Position numbers and translations under genes: made by a program. A model generated the notes under the pieces. That model saw only the letters and a program-made list of their open reading frames with translations, was not told where the DNA came from and did not search any database. From the NCBI RefSeq assembly GCF_001636345.1, contig NZ_KV440945.1, positions 1,394,975 to 1,458,974 on the forward strand: a DNA stretch of 64,000 nucleotides, given 5' to 3'. Positions 1 through 9,112 of the stretch are shown here, one piece after another. Origin of the DNA: Cytobacillus gottheilii (lineage in GTDB: Bacteria > Bacillota > Bacilli > Bacillales > Cytobacillaceae). Position 1 is the stretch's first letter, and each line of letters begins with the position of its first letter.

Positions 1-442
1 CGCTTTTATTGTAGCGAGAATGTATTACGAGCCTCTTTCGGAAAAACTGACCCTATGGGTGCCTTATCCCAATTTCGGCAGTGATTCAACCATGCAAATG
101 TTTTTTGCTAATGATAATTTAGAAGATGCTTACTATCGTGCGATCGCATTTGCCATCATATTTTTCGCTGTAAAAGTACTATTGCAGATTATTGGAAGCA
201 TGCTTGATTTTGTTGCAAGCTTGCCAATTATTAAACAGCTTAATATTTGGGCAGGCGGCATTCTTGGTTTTATAGAAGTTTATCTTATCATGTTTATTAT
301 ATTATACATAGCCGCATTAGTACCAATTGCGGGAATGCAAACATATTTTAATGATTCATTTATGGTGGATTTAATTGTCAATCATACACCTGTATTATCA
401 GAGACAATTAAGGATATGTGGATCGAATATATGGCAGCCTAA
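1..442 (+). CDS. cvpA: CvpA-family membrane protein, 3' part
   Basis: The reading frame is open to the left edge, so the gene starts outside the window; the first in-frame ATG (position 20) is probably internal. Two long hydrophobic segments lie around the middle, with a short polar tail ending in YMAA. Sequence character and position immediately before polX and mutS2 match the CvpA/YshB family (colicin V production-type membrane proteins) as placed in B. subtilis. The biochemical role of the Bacillus protein is not established. A terminator hairpin begins at the stop codon. Confidence 0.75.
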   Translation, partial: AFIVARMYYEPLSEKLTLWVPYPNFGSDSTMQMFFANDNLEDAYYRAIAFAIIFFAVKVLLQIIGSMLDFVASLPIIKQLNIWAGGILGFIEVYLIMFIILYIAALVPIAGMQTYFNDSFMVDLIVNHTPVLSETIKDMWIEYMAA

Positions 443-471
443 CTTCTCTTTGCGGAGAAGTTTTCTTTTTG
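441..471 (+). terminator. Rho-independent terminator after cvpA
   Basis: AACTTCTC pairs with GAGAAGTT across a short loop and is followed by a T-rich run; the stem overlaps the cvpA stop codon. polX may therefore have its own promoter in the 90-bp gap, but I see no convincing -35/-10 pair there. Confidence 0.8.
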
Positions 472-564
472 ATTAAGGATGAAATGTTATAATCACTAAG
501 GATGTACTCTCCTGAATAATAGGAAATACTAAATAAATAGGATCTAAATAGGCAGGTGTGTAAA

Positions 565-2283
565 ATGATCATCAACAAAAAAGACGTTATAAAATTACTG
601 GAAACTATTGCAGTATATATGGAATTAAAAGGGGAAAATCCCTTTAAGACAGGGGCTTTCCGAAAGGCTTCTATTGCTTTGGAAAACAGTGACTTAAGTT
701 TGTCTGAAATGACAGATTATACGAGTCTTTCTGGCATAGGCAAAGGCACTGCAGCTGTTATAGAAGAATATGTACAGGAAGGAACATCCTCAGTGTTAAC
801 TGAGCTGAAGGAACAGGTGCCGCCTGGATTGATTCCTTTGCTGCATATTCAAGGTTTGGGCGGTAAAAAAATTGCAAAGCTCCATAAAGAGCTTGGAATT
901 ACAGATGCACAAGAATTAGAGCAGGCATGCAAGGAAAATCGTGTGCAGGGACTTACTGGATTTGGAGCGAAGACAGAGGAAAAGATTCTGGCCGCTTTAT
1001 TAAATGCCGGTACACAGCCGGATCGGCTGCCGCTTGCTTATATGCTTCCTGTAGCAGAAGCAATAGAGGATGCGCTGGGGAATATCCCGGAAGTATTAAG
1101 GTTCTCGAGAGCCGGCAGTCTCAGAAGAATGCGCGAAACCGTTAAAGACCTTGATTTTATTATTTCTGCAGATGATCGGACAGCCGTAAAAGAGCAGCTT
1201 CTTGGTCTTCCATCCATTAAAGAAGTAATCGCAGCGGGTGATACAAAGGTTTCAGTTGTTTTTGAGCATCAATATGATGTTTCCTGTGATTTTCGGATTG
1301 TTGCACCCAGTGAATTTGCGACTACCCTGCATCACTTCACTGGCTCTAAGGATCATAATGTAAGAATGAGGCAGCTTGCTAAGGAACGCGGAGAAAAGAT
1401 CAGTGAATATGGAGTAGAAAACGTTGAAACTGGAGAAGTAAAAACATTCTCATCAGAAAAAGAGTTTTATGCACATTTTAACTTGCCGCATTTTCCGCCG
1501 GAAATTCGAGAAGATGGCAAGGAGGTTGACTTGTTTACACAAGAAACGAAGTTAATTTCACTGGAAGATATTAAGGGCGATCTTCATATGCATTCGACGT
1601 GGAGCGATGGAGCGTTTACAATAGAAGAAATGATTGAGGCATGCCGAAAGCGCGGCTATCAATATATGGCCATTACGGATCATTCCCATTATCTGAAGGT
1701 AGCTAACGGTCTGACACCAGAACGGTTGCGCCAGCAAAGAGAAGAAATAAAAAGACTTAATGAAAAATATGATGATATCACCATTTTAGCAGGAGTTGAA
1801 ATGGATATCTTGCCGGACGGCACACTTGATTATGATGATGAACTGCTTGCTGACATGGATATTGTCATTGCTTCCATTCACTCATCCTTCTCACAGCCGA
1901 AGGAAAAAATAATGGACAGGCTAAAAAATGCACTGCAAAATGCTCATGTAGACATTATTGCCCATCCAACAGGCAGACTGATTGGAAAACGGGAAGGCTA
2001 TGAAGTAGATATAGATTTATTAATTCAATTAGCTAAAGAAACGAATACTGCACTTGAATTGAATGCCAACCCTAACAGACTTGACCTTGCTGCGGAGCAT
2101 ATAAAAAAGGCGCAGGAAGCGGGAGTTAAAATCGTCATTAATACAGATGCCCATAAAATCGATACGTTAGCTCATATGGAAATTGGTGTATCTGCAGCGA
2201 AAAAAGGATGGGTTCAGACAGCATCCGTTTTAAATGCAATGGAAACGCAGGATTTATTGGATTACTTAAAAACGAACGATTAA
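565..2283 (+). CDS. polX: DNA polymerase/3'-5' exonuclease PolX
   Basis: Bacterial family X DNA polymerase acting in base-excision and gap-filling repair. The 572-residue product has the family layout: helix-hairpin-helix segments (LSGIGKGT near 55, GLGGKKIAKL near 95), a nucleotidyltransferase palm (GSLRR...ETVKDLDFII, then a DFR motif), and a C-terminal PHP phosphoesterase domain starting at HMHSTWSDG (about residue 340) with further metal-binding His/Asp residues (ITDHSHY, IASIHSSF, IAHPTGR, INTDAH). ATG 565 is chosen over the in-frame GTG at 556 because an AGGTG SD sits 6 nt upstream and the resulting N-terminus matches Bacillus PolX. Length is normal (B. subtilis about 570). Confidence 0.95.
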   Translation: MIINKKDVIKLLETIAVYMELKGENPFKTGAFRKASIALENSDLSLSEMTDYTSLSGIGKGTAAVIEEYVQEGTSSVLTELKEQVPPGLIPLLHIQGLGGKKIAKLHKELGITDAQELEQACKENRVQGLTGFGAKTEEKILAALLNAGTQPDRLPLAYMLPVAEAIEDALGNIPEVLRFSRAGSLRRMRETVKDLDFIISADDRTAVKEQLLGLPSIKEVIAAGDTKVSVVFEHQYDVSCDFRIVAPSEFATTLHHFTGSKDHNVRMRQLAKERGEKISEYGVENVETGEVKTFSSEKEFYAHFNLPHFPPEIREDGKEVDLFTQETKLISLEDIKGDLHMHSTWSDGAFTIEEMIEACRKRGYQYMAITDHSHYLKVANGLTPERLRQQREEIKRLNEKYDDITILAGVEMDILPDGTLDYDDELLADMDIVIASIHSSFSQPKEKIMDRLKNALQNAHVDIIAHPTGRLIGKREGYEVDIDLLIQLAKETNTALELNANPNRLDLAAEHIKKAQEAGVKIVINTDAHKIDTLAHMEIGVSAAKKGWVQTASVLNAMETQDLLDYLKTND

Positions 2284-2317
2284 TATATTTTGAATCATAG
2301 AAAGGCGGGGAGATCCC

Positions 2318-2462
2318 TGCGTCAAGCCACTTCTGCTTTTCGAATTGTCTAGGTGCAGTGGCTAGCCCCTCGAGGTCATAAGTCAAGCCATTCAGAACAA
2401 CCTTCCGTCTGGCTTGCATTATGCTTGTCGGGGGTGAACGAGCCACTTTCGCTTTTCTATAA
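2318..2462 (+). repeat. Dispersed structured intergenic repeat, copy A
   Basis: A 145-bp stretch with nested complementary arms: AGTGGCT near 2355 pairs with AGCCACT near 2445, and inside it GCCCC pairs with GGGGG; ATAAG and TTATG-like words and GGCTTG/CAAGCC-like words lie further in. It ends in a CGCTTTTCT tail. A second related copy lies at 13621-13735, sharing a TGCAGTG...TTAGCC/CTAGCC start, CTTATGCTT(A/G)TCGGG and the CGCTTTTCT end. It is noncoding and resembles palindromic elements that recur between genes in many environmental Bacillus genomes. Confidence 0.6.
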
Positions 2463-2488
2463 ATCACATCCTCGAAGGAGGGGGAATT

Positions 2489-4846
2489 ATGCAAGAACGC
2501 GCTTTAAAGGTTTTGGAATTTAATAAAGTTAAGGATCAGCTGCTTGATTACGTATCATCTGAGGTCGGCAGAAGAAAAGCAGAGAGAATTCAGCCATCCA
2601 CCGACTATGAGACGGTTGTCCGTCTGCAGGAAGAAACAGATGAAGCTGCTACCGTGTTAAGAATTAAAGGCAATATTCCTTTAGGGGGAATTTTTGATAT
2701 AAAGCCTCATGCCAAGCGAGCAATAATCGGCGGGATGCTTAGCCCCCATGAGCTAATGCAGGTGGCATCGACCGTACATGCCAGCAGGCAAATGAAAAGG
2801 TTTATTCAAGAGTTTTCAGAAGAAGAAAACGACATTCCCATCTTAATGGCATATTCCGAAGAGATCATTGTATTAGCGGATTTGGAAACCTCTATCCGCA
2901 ATGCAATTGATGAAAATGGTGAGGTGCTGGACAGTGCGAGTGAAACACTGAGATCGCTTCGCGTCCAGCTTCGCGCAAGAGAAGCGCGTGTGAGGGAAAG
3001 ACTTGAAAGTATGATCAGGTCTTCTAATGCGCAAAAGATGCTGTCTGATGCGATCATTACGATCAGAAATGACCGCTTTGTTATTCCTGTTAAACAAGAA
3101 TATAGAGGCAACTACGGCGGGATTATTCATGATCAGAGTTCATCCGGCCAGACATTATTTATTGAACCTCAATCTGTTGTGCAATTAAATAATGAATTGC
3201 AAAGTATTAAAGTAAAAGAACAGCAGGAAATTGAAAAAATCTTAATTGCCCTTTCAGCATACACAAGTGAATTCAAAGAAGAGCTGGAAACGATTGTGGA
3301 TGTGCTTGCCCAAATTGATTTCATGTTTGCAAAAGCCAGATATGCTAAAAAGATTAAAGGCTCTAAGCCAAAAGTAAACGATGAGGGAAGAATTTCTCTC
3401 TTTAAAGCACGGCATCCGCTCATCCCAATAGACGAGGTAGTCGCGAATGATATTGCCATCGGTGATACATATACCTCTATTGTCATTACTGGACCAAATA
3501 CGGGCGGTAAAACGGTAACACTTAAAACAGTTGGATTATGTACATTAATGGCCCAGGCAGGTCTGCAAATCCCGGCTCTAGATGGATCAGAGATTGCTGT
3601 TTTTGATGCTGTTTATGCAGATATTGGGGACGAGCAGTCCATTGAGCAGAGTTTAAGTACATTTTCATCTCATATGGTTAATATTGTCGACATTCTTGAA
3701 AAGGCTCAATACAACAGCCTTGTTTTATTCGATGAATTAGGTGCTGGCACGGATCCGCAGGAAGGTGCAGCATTAGCGATTTCTATCTTAGACGAAGTGA
3801 ATAAACGCGGAACCCGTGTCATAGCGACAACTCATTATCCTGAATTAAAGGCATATGGCTATAATCGGGAAGGTGTCATTAATGCCAGTGTCGAATTTGA
3901 TATAGAAACATTAAGTCCGACCTATAAACTGCTTATTGGTGTTCCTGGCCGAAGCAATGCATTTGAAATTTCCAAACGGCTAGGCTTAAAAGAAGACGTT
4001 ATAAATGTGGCAAAGTCGTATATTAGTGCAGACAGCAACCAAGTCGAAAATATGATTGCATCCTTGGAGGAAAGCCGTAAACAAGCAGAAACAGATCGTG
4101 AAGAGGCCAATGAATTGCTCAAAAATGCAGATCTTCTGCATAAGGATCTTCAAAAGCAGATGGCTGAATATTATACTAAAAAAGAAACTCTTTATGAAAA
4201 GTCTGCAATAAAAGCAAATGAGATTGTTGAAAAAGCAAAGCAGGAAGCAGAGCAAATTATCCATGATCTGCGGAAAATGCAAATAGAAAAACAAGCAGAA
4301 GTGAAGGAGCATGAATTGATTGAAGCGAAGAAGCGTCTTTCAGAGGCAGCTCCGGCACTGAAAAAGAAACAAAGTCCGGAACGAAATGCCGACGGCAAAC
4401 GAAAGTTAACACCAGGTGATGAAGTGAAGGTGTTAACGTTTGGCCAAAAAGGACAGCTGCTTGAAAAATCAGGTGATAATGAATGGCATGTTCAAATCGG
4501 AATCCTGAAGATGAAAGTGGAAGAAAAAGACTTAGAATTTATTAAAAGCCCTAAAAAGACTGAAACAAAACCGCTTGCTACTGTTAAAGGCAAGGATTAC
4601 CATGTCAGTCTGGAACTTGATCTCCGCGGAGAACGATATGAGAATGCCCTTATGAGAGTCGAAAAATATATCGACGATGCTCTTCTTGCCAACTATCCGC
4701 GTGTATCAATCATTCATGGAAAAGGAACTGGTGCACTGCGGCAGGGGGTACAGGAATATTTACGCAATCATCGTTCTGTTAAAAAAATCCGCTTTGGAGA
4801 AGCGGGAGAAGGCGGTACTGGTGTAACCGTCGTGGAATTTAAGTAA
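2489..4846 (+). CDS. mutS2: Endonuclease MutS2 / ribosome-rescue factor
   Basis: The 785-residue product has the MutS2 layout: an N-terminal core and clamp, the MutS-type ATPase (Walker A GPNTGGKT near residue 335, Walker [14 protein letters not shown]), a long charged coiled coil (about 510-620), and a C-terminal Smr nuclease domain with [12 protein letters not shown] and [12 protein letters not shown]. MutS2 lacks the mismatch-recognition domain. In other bacteria it is linked to suppression of recombination and, in B. subtilis, to collided-ribosome splitting. ATG 2489 follows GGAGGGGG. A repeat element separates it from polX, and the DUF350 gene follows after 16 nt, so the two are probably co-transcribed. 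Confidence 0.95.
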   Translation: MQERALKVLEFNKVKDQLLDYVSSEVGRRKAERIQPSTDYETVVRLQEETDEAATVLRIKGNIPLGGIFDIKPHAKRAIIGGMLSPHELMQVASTVHASRQMKRFIQEFSEEENDIPILMAYSEEIIVLADLETSIRNAIDENGEVLDSASETLRSLRVQLRAREARVRERLESMIRSSNAQKMLSDAIITIRNDRFVIPVKQEYRGNYGGIIHDQSSSGQTLFIEPQSVVQLNNELQSIKVKEQQEIEKILIALSAYTSEFKEELETIVDVLAQIDFMFAKARYAKKIKGSKPKVNDEGRISLFKARHPLIPIDEVVANDIAIGDTYTSIVITGPNTGGKTVTLKTVGLCTLMAQAGLQIPALDGSEIAVFDAVYADIGDEQSIEQSLSTFSSHMVNIVDILEKAQYNSLVLFDELGAGTDPQEGAALAISILDEVNKRGTRVIATTHYPELKAYGYNREGVINASVEFDIETLSPTYKLLIGVPGRSNAFEISKRLGLKEDVINVAKSYISADSNQVENMIASLEESRKQAETDREEANELLKNADLLHKDLQKQMAEYYTKKETLYEKSAIKANEIVEKAKQEAEQIIHDLRKMQIEKQAEVKEHELIEAKKRLSEAAPALKKKQSPERNADGKRKLTPGDEVKVLTFGQKGQLLEKSGDNEWHVQIGILKMKVEEKDLEFIKSPKKTETKPLATVKGKDYHVSLELDLRGERYENALMRVEKYIDDALLANYPRVSIIHGKGTGALRQGVQEYLRNHRSVKKIRFGEAGEGGTGVTVVEFK

Positions 4847-4862
4847 GAGGGGGAAGTGAAAT

Positions 4863-5270
4863 ATGGAAGGTTTTTGGGAAAATGAGTTTATCCAAACCGC
4901 TGCCTACTATAGTGTTGTCGTCCTTTGTATGATTGTCTTTTTAGCTGTATTCGAACTTGTGACAAAGTACAGAAACTGGGAAGAAATAAAAAACGGCAAT
5001 ATCTCCGTAGCAATGGCCACGGGCGGGAAGATATTTGGTATTGCCAATGTGTTTAGACACTCCATTATGCATAACGATACGCTTTTTACGATGATTATAT
5101 GGGGAGTATTTGGATTTTTCCTATTGCTTGTCGCATATTTTATCTTTGAGTTTTTAACACCAAGATTTAATGTAGATGATGAGATTAAGAATAACAACAA
5201 AGCAGTTGGCTTTATTTCAATGGTCATCTCTATTGGTCTGTCATTTGTCATTGGAGCAAGTATCGGATAG
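4863..5270 (+). CDS. yshE: DUF350 family membrane protein (YshE-like)
   Basis: 135 residues with four predicted membrane segments (about 14-34, 50-62, 75-98, 112-134), the layout of DUF350. The second segment carries the family-like stretch ISVAMATGGKIFGIANVF. Function is unknown for the family. It lies 16 nt behind mutS2 with a good SD (AGAGGGGGAAGTG), as yshE does in B. subtilis, and is followed by a very small membrane-peptide gene. Confidence 0.85.
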   Translation: MEGFWENEFIQTAAYYSVVVLCMIVFLAVFELVTKYRNWEEIKNGNISVAMATGGKIFGIANVFRHSIMHNDTLFTMIIWGVFGFFLLLVAYFIFEFLTPRFNVDDEIKNNNKAVGFISMVISIGLSFVIGASIG

Positions 5271-5285
5271 AGGGAGAAGGGGAAA

Positions 5286-5369
5286 ATGGAGAAGCTTGCA
5301 AAAGTATTAATCGTGGTTAGCGCCCTTTTTGTGCTAGTTGGACTTGTATATATTCTTTTCATTGCCTAA
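5286..5369 (+). CDS. 27-residue single-pass membrane peptide
   Basis: ATG 5286 follows a strong SD (GGGAGAAGGGG) and opens a 27-codon frame beginning MEKLAKVLIVV and ending YILFIA-stop. After the charged start it is almost wholly hydrophobic, with one transmembrane span. It sits 15 nt after the DUF350 gene and just before a strong terminator, so it would be the last gene of the mutS2 transcript. I do not recognise a family. Support comes from the SD, the spacing and the membrane composition. Confidence 0.55.
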   Translation: MEKLAKVLIVVSALFVLVGLVYILFIA

Positions 5370-5373
5370 TGGT

Positions 5374-5422
5374 GATAACAAAAAAGAATTGCCCGTGTTA
5401 AGTGCAGTTCTTTTTTGTTATC
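5374..5422. terminator. Bidirectional-looking terminator
   Basis: A 19-bp stem (GATAACAAAAAAGAATTGC against GCAGTTCTTTTTTGTTATC, one wobble) with an 11-nt loop. A and T runs on opposite arms would allow termination on either strand. It closes the polX/mutS2 region. Confidence 0.85.
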
Positions 5423-5482
5423 CAATAGGCTTATATCTATAAGATGGCTGTTAACATCTCCTGCTTATAAACTACACCGTTT

Positions 5483-5538
5483 ATTCTAATTGTTTTGTTT
5501 AAAGCAGTATATTATAATGAGGTGAGAACAATTAGAAT
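5483..5538 (+). promoter_or_regulatory. lcfA promoter inside a widely spaced inverted repeat
   Basis: TTGTTT (5490-5495), a 17-bp spacer and TATAAT (5513-5518) make a good sigma-A promoter about 50 bp before lcfA. The arms ATTCTAATTGTT (5483-5494) and AACAATTAGAAT (5527-5538) form a perfect 12-bp inverted repeat; one arm overlaps the -35 and the other starts near +1. This looks like a repressor site, but it does not resemble the FadR consensus. Confidence 0.55.
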
Positions 5539-5569
5539 GTTCAAAATACTTAAAGAAAGGGGATCGCGT

Positions 5570-7273
5570 ATGACTGAGTATAAACCATGGCTTAACCTGT
5601 ATCCTGAAGAAATTCCTAAAGAACTCATCTATGAAAATCAGCCTGTCCAGGATTTTTTGAAAAATACAGCTGCAGAATTTCCTGAAAAAACGGCTGTTCA
5701 TTTTATGGGTAAGGAATTCACTTACTCATACATTTATGAAGCTGCACTTAAACTGGCCGGCTATCTGCAATCGATTGGGATTGAAAAAGACGATCGGGTA
5801 GCGGTTATGCTGCCGAATACTCCACAATCTGTGATCAGCTATTATGGAATCCTATTGGCTGGCGGGATCGTTGTTCCGACAAATCCGCTTTACATGGAAA
5901 GGGAGTTAGCGTATCAGCTGAAGGATTCAGGGGCAAAAGCAATCATTACAATGGACATTTTATTTCCGCGTGTGTCGAAAGTGAAACAGCAGACAGATCT
6001 TCAGCATATAATTGTAACCGCTATCAAAGATGCACTTCCATTTCCAAAAAATCTTATTTATCCCTTTATACAGAAGAAACAATACGGAATTGTGGTCAAT
6101 GTCAAGCATGAAGGAAATCATCATCTATGGACAGAAATACTAAAGCTGCCTTCTATTCCTGTAAGTGAGCAGGAGATTGACTTTGAGAATGACTTGGCTC
6201 TTTTGCAATATACAGGCGGAACGACCGGCTTTCCTAAAGGAGTTATGCTGACACATAGAAATTTAGTGGCGAATACGGCAATGTGCCGAGCTTGGCTGTA
6301 TAAGTGTGAAAGAGGGAAAGAAACTGTTCTTGGCATTTTGCCTTTCTTCCATGTTTATGGAATGACGACTGTCCTGCTGCTTTCCGTTTTAGAAGGCAAT
6401 AAAATGGTGTTAATGCCTAAGTTTGATGCAGGGGATACATTAAAAACCATTCAAAAGCAAAAACCTACTCTGTTCCCAGGTGCCCCAACGATTTATATTG
6501 GGCTATTAAACCACCCTGATATTGAAAAATATGATCTTTCATCCATTGATTCCTGTATTAGCGGCTCCGCTGCACTTCCGGTAGAGGTTCAGCAGAAATT
6601 TGAACAAATTACAGGCGGAAAACTAGTTGAAGGCTACGGCCTGACTGAATCATCACCTGTTACACATGCTAATTTTTTATGGGATATGCCGAGAATAAAA
6701 GGAAGTATTGGTGTGCCTTGGCCTAATACAGATGCTGTCATTTTTTCGATGGAGAATGGCGAAAAGCTGCCTCCAGGTGAGATCGGGGAAATAGCTGTTA
6801 AAGGTCCACAAGTAATGAAAGGCTATTGGAACCGTCCAGACGATACGGAGCAGACTTTAAGAGATGGCTGGCTTTTAACAGGAGATCTTGGCTATATGGA
6901 CGAAGAAGGATATTTTTATGTAGTGGATCGTAAAAAGGATATGATTATTGCTGGGGGCTTTAATATTTATCCCCGTGAAATAGAAGAAATCCTATACGAG
7001 CATCCAGCCGTTCAGGAAGCAGTTGTAGCAGGTATACCAGACCCTTATCGAGGTGAAACCGTTAAAGCCTATATCGTTTTAAAAGATGGCAACGATGTAA
7101 GCGAAGAAGACTTGAATGTATTTGTCCGTAAGCATTTGGCAGCCTTTAAAGTGCCAAGGGTATACGAGTTTAGAGAAGAATTGCCTAAAACAGCAGTAGG
7201 GAAAATCCTGCGCAGAGCATTAATTGATGAAGAGAAGAAGAAATTTACCGAAGATGAAGAAAAGCAAGCCTAG
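5570..7273 (+). CDS. lcfA: Long-chain fatty acid-CoA ligase
   Basis: Activates long-chain fatty acids to acyl-CoA with ATP, the entry step to beta-oxidation. The 567-residue protein is an ANL-superfamily enzyme with the P-loop-like motif YTGGTTGFPKG (about residue 214), GYGLTESSP (about 357), the TGD hinge LLTGDLGYMDEEG and the C-terminal catalytic-lysine motif KTAVGKILRR. ATG 5570 lies behind AAAGGGG; an upstream in-frame extension has no SD and would overlap the promoter. It is followed by its own weak hairpin and the fadR promoter, as in the B. subtilis lcfA-fadR-fadB-etfBA cluster. Confidence 0.95.
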   Translation: MTEYKPWLNLYPEEIPKELIYENQPVQDFLKNTAAEFPEKTAVHFMGKEFTYSYIYEAALKLAGYLQSIGIEKDDRVAVMLPNTPQSVISYYGILLAGGIVVPTNPLYMERELAYQLKDSGAKAIITMDILFPRVSKVKQQTDLQHIIVTAIKDALPFPKNLIYPFIQKKQYGIVVNVKHEGNHHLWTEILKLPSIPVSEQEIDFENDLALLQYTGGTTGFPKGVMLTHRNLVANTAMCRAWLYKCERGKETVLGILPFFHVYGMTTVLLLSVLEGNKMVLMPKFDAGDTLKTIQKQKPTLFPGAPTIYIGLLNHPDIEKYDLSSIDSCISGSAALPVEVQQKFEQITGGKLVEGYGLTESSPVTHANFLWDMPRIKGSIGVPWPNTDAVIFSMENGEKLPPGEIGEIAVKGPQVMKGYWNRPDDTEQTLRDGWLLTGDLGYMDEEGYFYVVDRKKDMIIAGGFNIYPREIEEILYEHPAVQEAVVAGIPDPYRGETVKAYIVLKDGNDVSEEDLNVFVRKHLAAFKVPRVYEFREELPKTAVGKILRRALIDEEKKKFTEDEEKQA

Positions 7274-7417
7274 ACGGTAAAATAATGAAAAAATGAAACA
7301 TTCCAGCTTTCATTTAAAAGGACCGGAATATTCGGCTCTTCTTTTTTGAATATTAAGGCTTGTCCATTCATAATTGTAAATGTCATAATAGGATAAAAGA
7401 AAAAAGTGGTTATTTTC

Positions 7418-7472
7418 TTGACAATATAACCTTCAATTACTATTATTAAATTATGAATGATGATTCATTCAT
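7418..7472 (+). promoter_or_regulatory. fadR promoter with FadR operator
   Basis: TTGACA (7418-7423), a 17-bp spacer and TATTAT (7441-7446) form a near-consensus sigma-A promoter. A palindrome with TGAATGA/TCATTCA arms at 7453-7472 covers the expected start of transcription and matches the known B. subtilis FadR operator (TGAATGA-N4-TCATTCA type). This implies that FadR represses its own operon and is released by long-chain acyl-CoA. Confidence 0.85.
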
Positions 7473-7598
7473 TAAATCTTTCTTTGTGTTCATTATTACA
7501 TTTAACAGCTCATACGAAGCACTGCAGAGTTGTGTTTATAGAATGAAAAGAGATCACGAGATAAGATGTAAGATGTGTCTTGAAGGGAGGGAAACGGA

Positions 7599-8183
7599 TT
7601 GAAAAAAGATAAACCAAAATATCGGCAAATCATCGATGCAGCAGTCGTTGTTATTGCTGAGAATGGCTACCACCAGGCACAGGTTTCCAAAATTGCAAAG
7701 CAGGCTGGTGTTGCTGATGGAACGATATACTTATATTTTAAGAATAAAGAAGATATTTTAATCTCTCTCTTTCAAGATAAGATGGGCCATTTTATTGAAA
7801 GAATTGAAGAGCAGATTGCAGGAAAAGAACGGGCTGTAGAGAAGTTATTAGTCATGGTCGAATCCCATTTTACAATGCTTTCTCAAGATCGGCATCTTGC
7901 TATCGTAACACAGTTAGAGCTAAGACAGTCTAATAAGGAGCTTCGCCTTAAGATCAATGAGGTGTTGAAGGGTTATTTATCTCTTGTTGATAAAATTCTT
8001 GTTGAAGGAAAAGAAAACGGTGAGTTTTCTGGAAATCTCGAAACAAGACTTGCGCGGCAAATGATATTTGGGACGATGGATGAAGTGGTGACAACCTGGG
8101 TGATGAATGATCAGAAGTATGATCTTCCCTCTTTGGCGCCATCTGTACATCAGCTGCTGATCAGCGGATGCAAGGCGGATTGA
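7599..8183 (+). CDS. fadR: TetR-family fatty-acid degradation repressor FadR
   Basis: 194 residues. The N-terminal TetR helix-turn-helix (about 10-55, including KIAKQAGVADGTIYLYFKNK) is virtually the B. subtilis FadR/YsiA sequence, and the C-terminal ligand domain keeps AIVTQLELRQSN, RLARQMIFGT and TTWVMNDQKYDL. The known relative represses beta-oxidation genes and is antagonised by long-chain acyl-CoA. The start is TTG 7599 behind GGGAGGG. It is the first gene of the fadR-fadB-etfB-etfA operon, under its own operator. Confidence 0.93.
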   Translation: MKKDKPKYRQIIDAAVVVIAENGYHQAQVSKIAKQAGVADGTIYLYFKNKEDILISLFQDKMGHFIERIEEQIAGKERAVEKLLVMVESHFTMLSQDRHLAIVTQLELRQSNKELRLKINEVLKGYLSLVDKILVEGKENGEFSGNLETRLARQMIFGTMDEVVTTWVMNDQKYDLPSLAPSVHQLLISGCKAD

Positions 8184-8214
8184 CCATCTAATAAGTAGAG
8201 AGGTGAATAAACCA

Positions 8215-8988
8215 ATGGAATACTTAAAGTGGAATCATCAAGATCATGTTGCGACTATTACAATCGACAGAGCACCAGCAAATGCACTATCATCAGACGT
8301 TTTAAAAGAATTCTCATCAGTACTGGATGAAATTGAAAAAGCAGATGATATTCGTGTTGTATTGATTCACGGAGAAGGAAGATTTTTCTCTGCTGGAGCC
8401 GATATAAAAGAGTTTACTTCAATCACTAGCGGAAGCGAGTTTGAAAAGCTTGGCCAATATGGTCAGGATCTGTTTGAAAAAATGGAGAGATTCCCGAAAC
8501 CATTAATTGCAGCCATTCATGGTGCAGCATTAGGCGGTGGGCTTGAGCTGGCAATGGGCTGTCACTTCCGACTTGTTTCAGACAATGCCAAGCTGGGACT
8601 GCCGGAGTTACAGCTGGGGTTAATACCCGGATTTGCAGGCACGCAAAGACTTCCGCACCTTGTCGGCAGAGCCAGAGCTGCTGAAATGCTTTTTACAAGC
8701 GATCCGATTACGGGGCTTGAAGCCGTTAAGTACGGACTGGCAAACCATGCCTATCCAGAAGCTGAACTGTTAGAAAATGCCTATAATTTAGCCAAAAAAA
8801 TCGCAAAGAAGAGCCCGCTTTCCATTAAGGCAACGATTGAGCTATTAAATTACACAAAATCAGATCAGTTTTATGAAGGTGTTAAAAAAGAAGCTGAGCT
8901 TTTTGGCGAAGTGTTTGCATCAAATGATGGCAAAGAGGGCATCTCGGCTTTTATTGAAAAGCGTGAGCCCAACTTTACAGGCAAATAA
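8215..8988 (+). CDS. fadB: Enoyl-CoA hydratase (crotonase family)
   Basis: Hydrates 2-enoyl-CoA in beta-oxidation. The 257-residue protein has crotonase motifs: the oxyanion-hole segments FSAGADIKEF (about 60-70) and HGAALGGGLELAMG (about 101-114), and LPELQLGLIPGFAGTQRLPHLVG with the usual catalytic Glu position. ATG 8215 is preferred: the GAGAGGTGA SD overlaps the alternative GTG 8203, leaving that start without spacing. It lies 20-30 nt after fadR in the same operon. Confidence 0.9.
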   Translation: MEYLKWNHQDHVATITIDRAPANALSSDVLKEFSSVLDEIEKADDIRVVLIHGEGRFFSAGADIKEFTSITSGSEFEKLGQYGQDLFEKMERFPKPLIAAIHGAALGGGLELAMGCHFRLVSDNAKLGLPELQLGLIPGFAGTQRLPHLVGRARAAEMLFTSDPITGLEAVKYGLANHAYPEAELLENAYNLAKKIAKKSPLSIKATIELLNYTKSDQFYEGVKKEAELFGEVFASNDGKEGISAFIEKREPNFTGK

Positions 8989-9009
8989 TGCAGCGAGTAG
9001 TAAATGATT

Positions 9010-9049
9010 AACTGAAGGTGAGCGGATGCTCAAAAGCCTTCAGTTTCAT
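9010..9049 (+). terminator. Intra-operon hairpin between fadB and etfB
   Basis: AACTGAAGG (9010-9018) pairs with CCTTCAGTT (9037-9045), followed by a short TCATTT. The T run is weak, so it is more likely an attenuating or RNA-stabilising hairpin than a full terminator. Confidence 0.5.
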
Positions 9050-9112
9050 TTAACATAAATTTTCCGAATCTTTAGAAGTGCAGAAATGATTTAATAATTT
9101 AGGAGGGACATT

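Noticed and set aside
7300..7345. Strong terminator after lcfA
   Set aside because: CCGGAATATTCGG has only a short stem with a wobble before CTCTTCTTTTTT; possible weak terminator, not confident enough to list.
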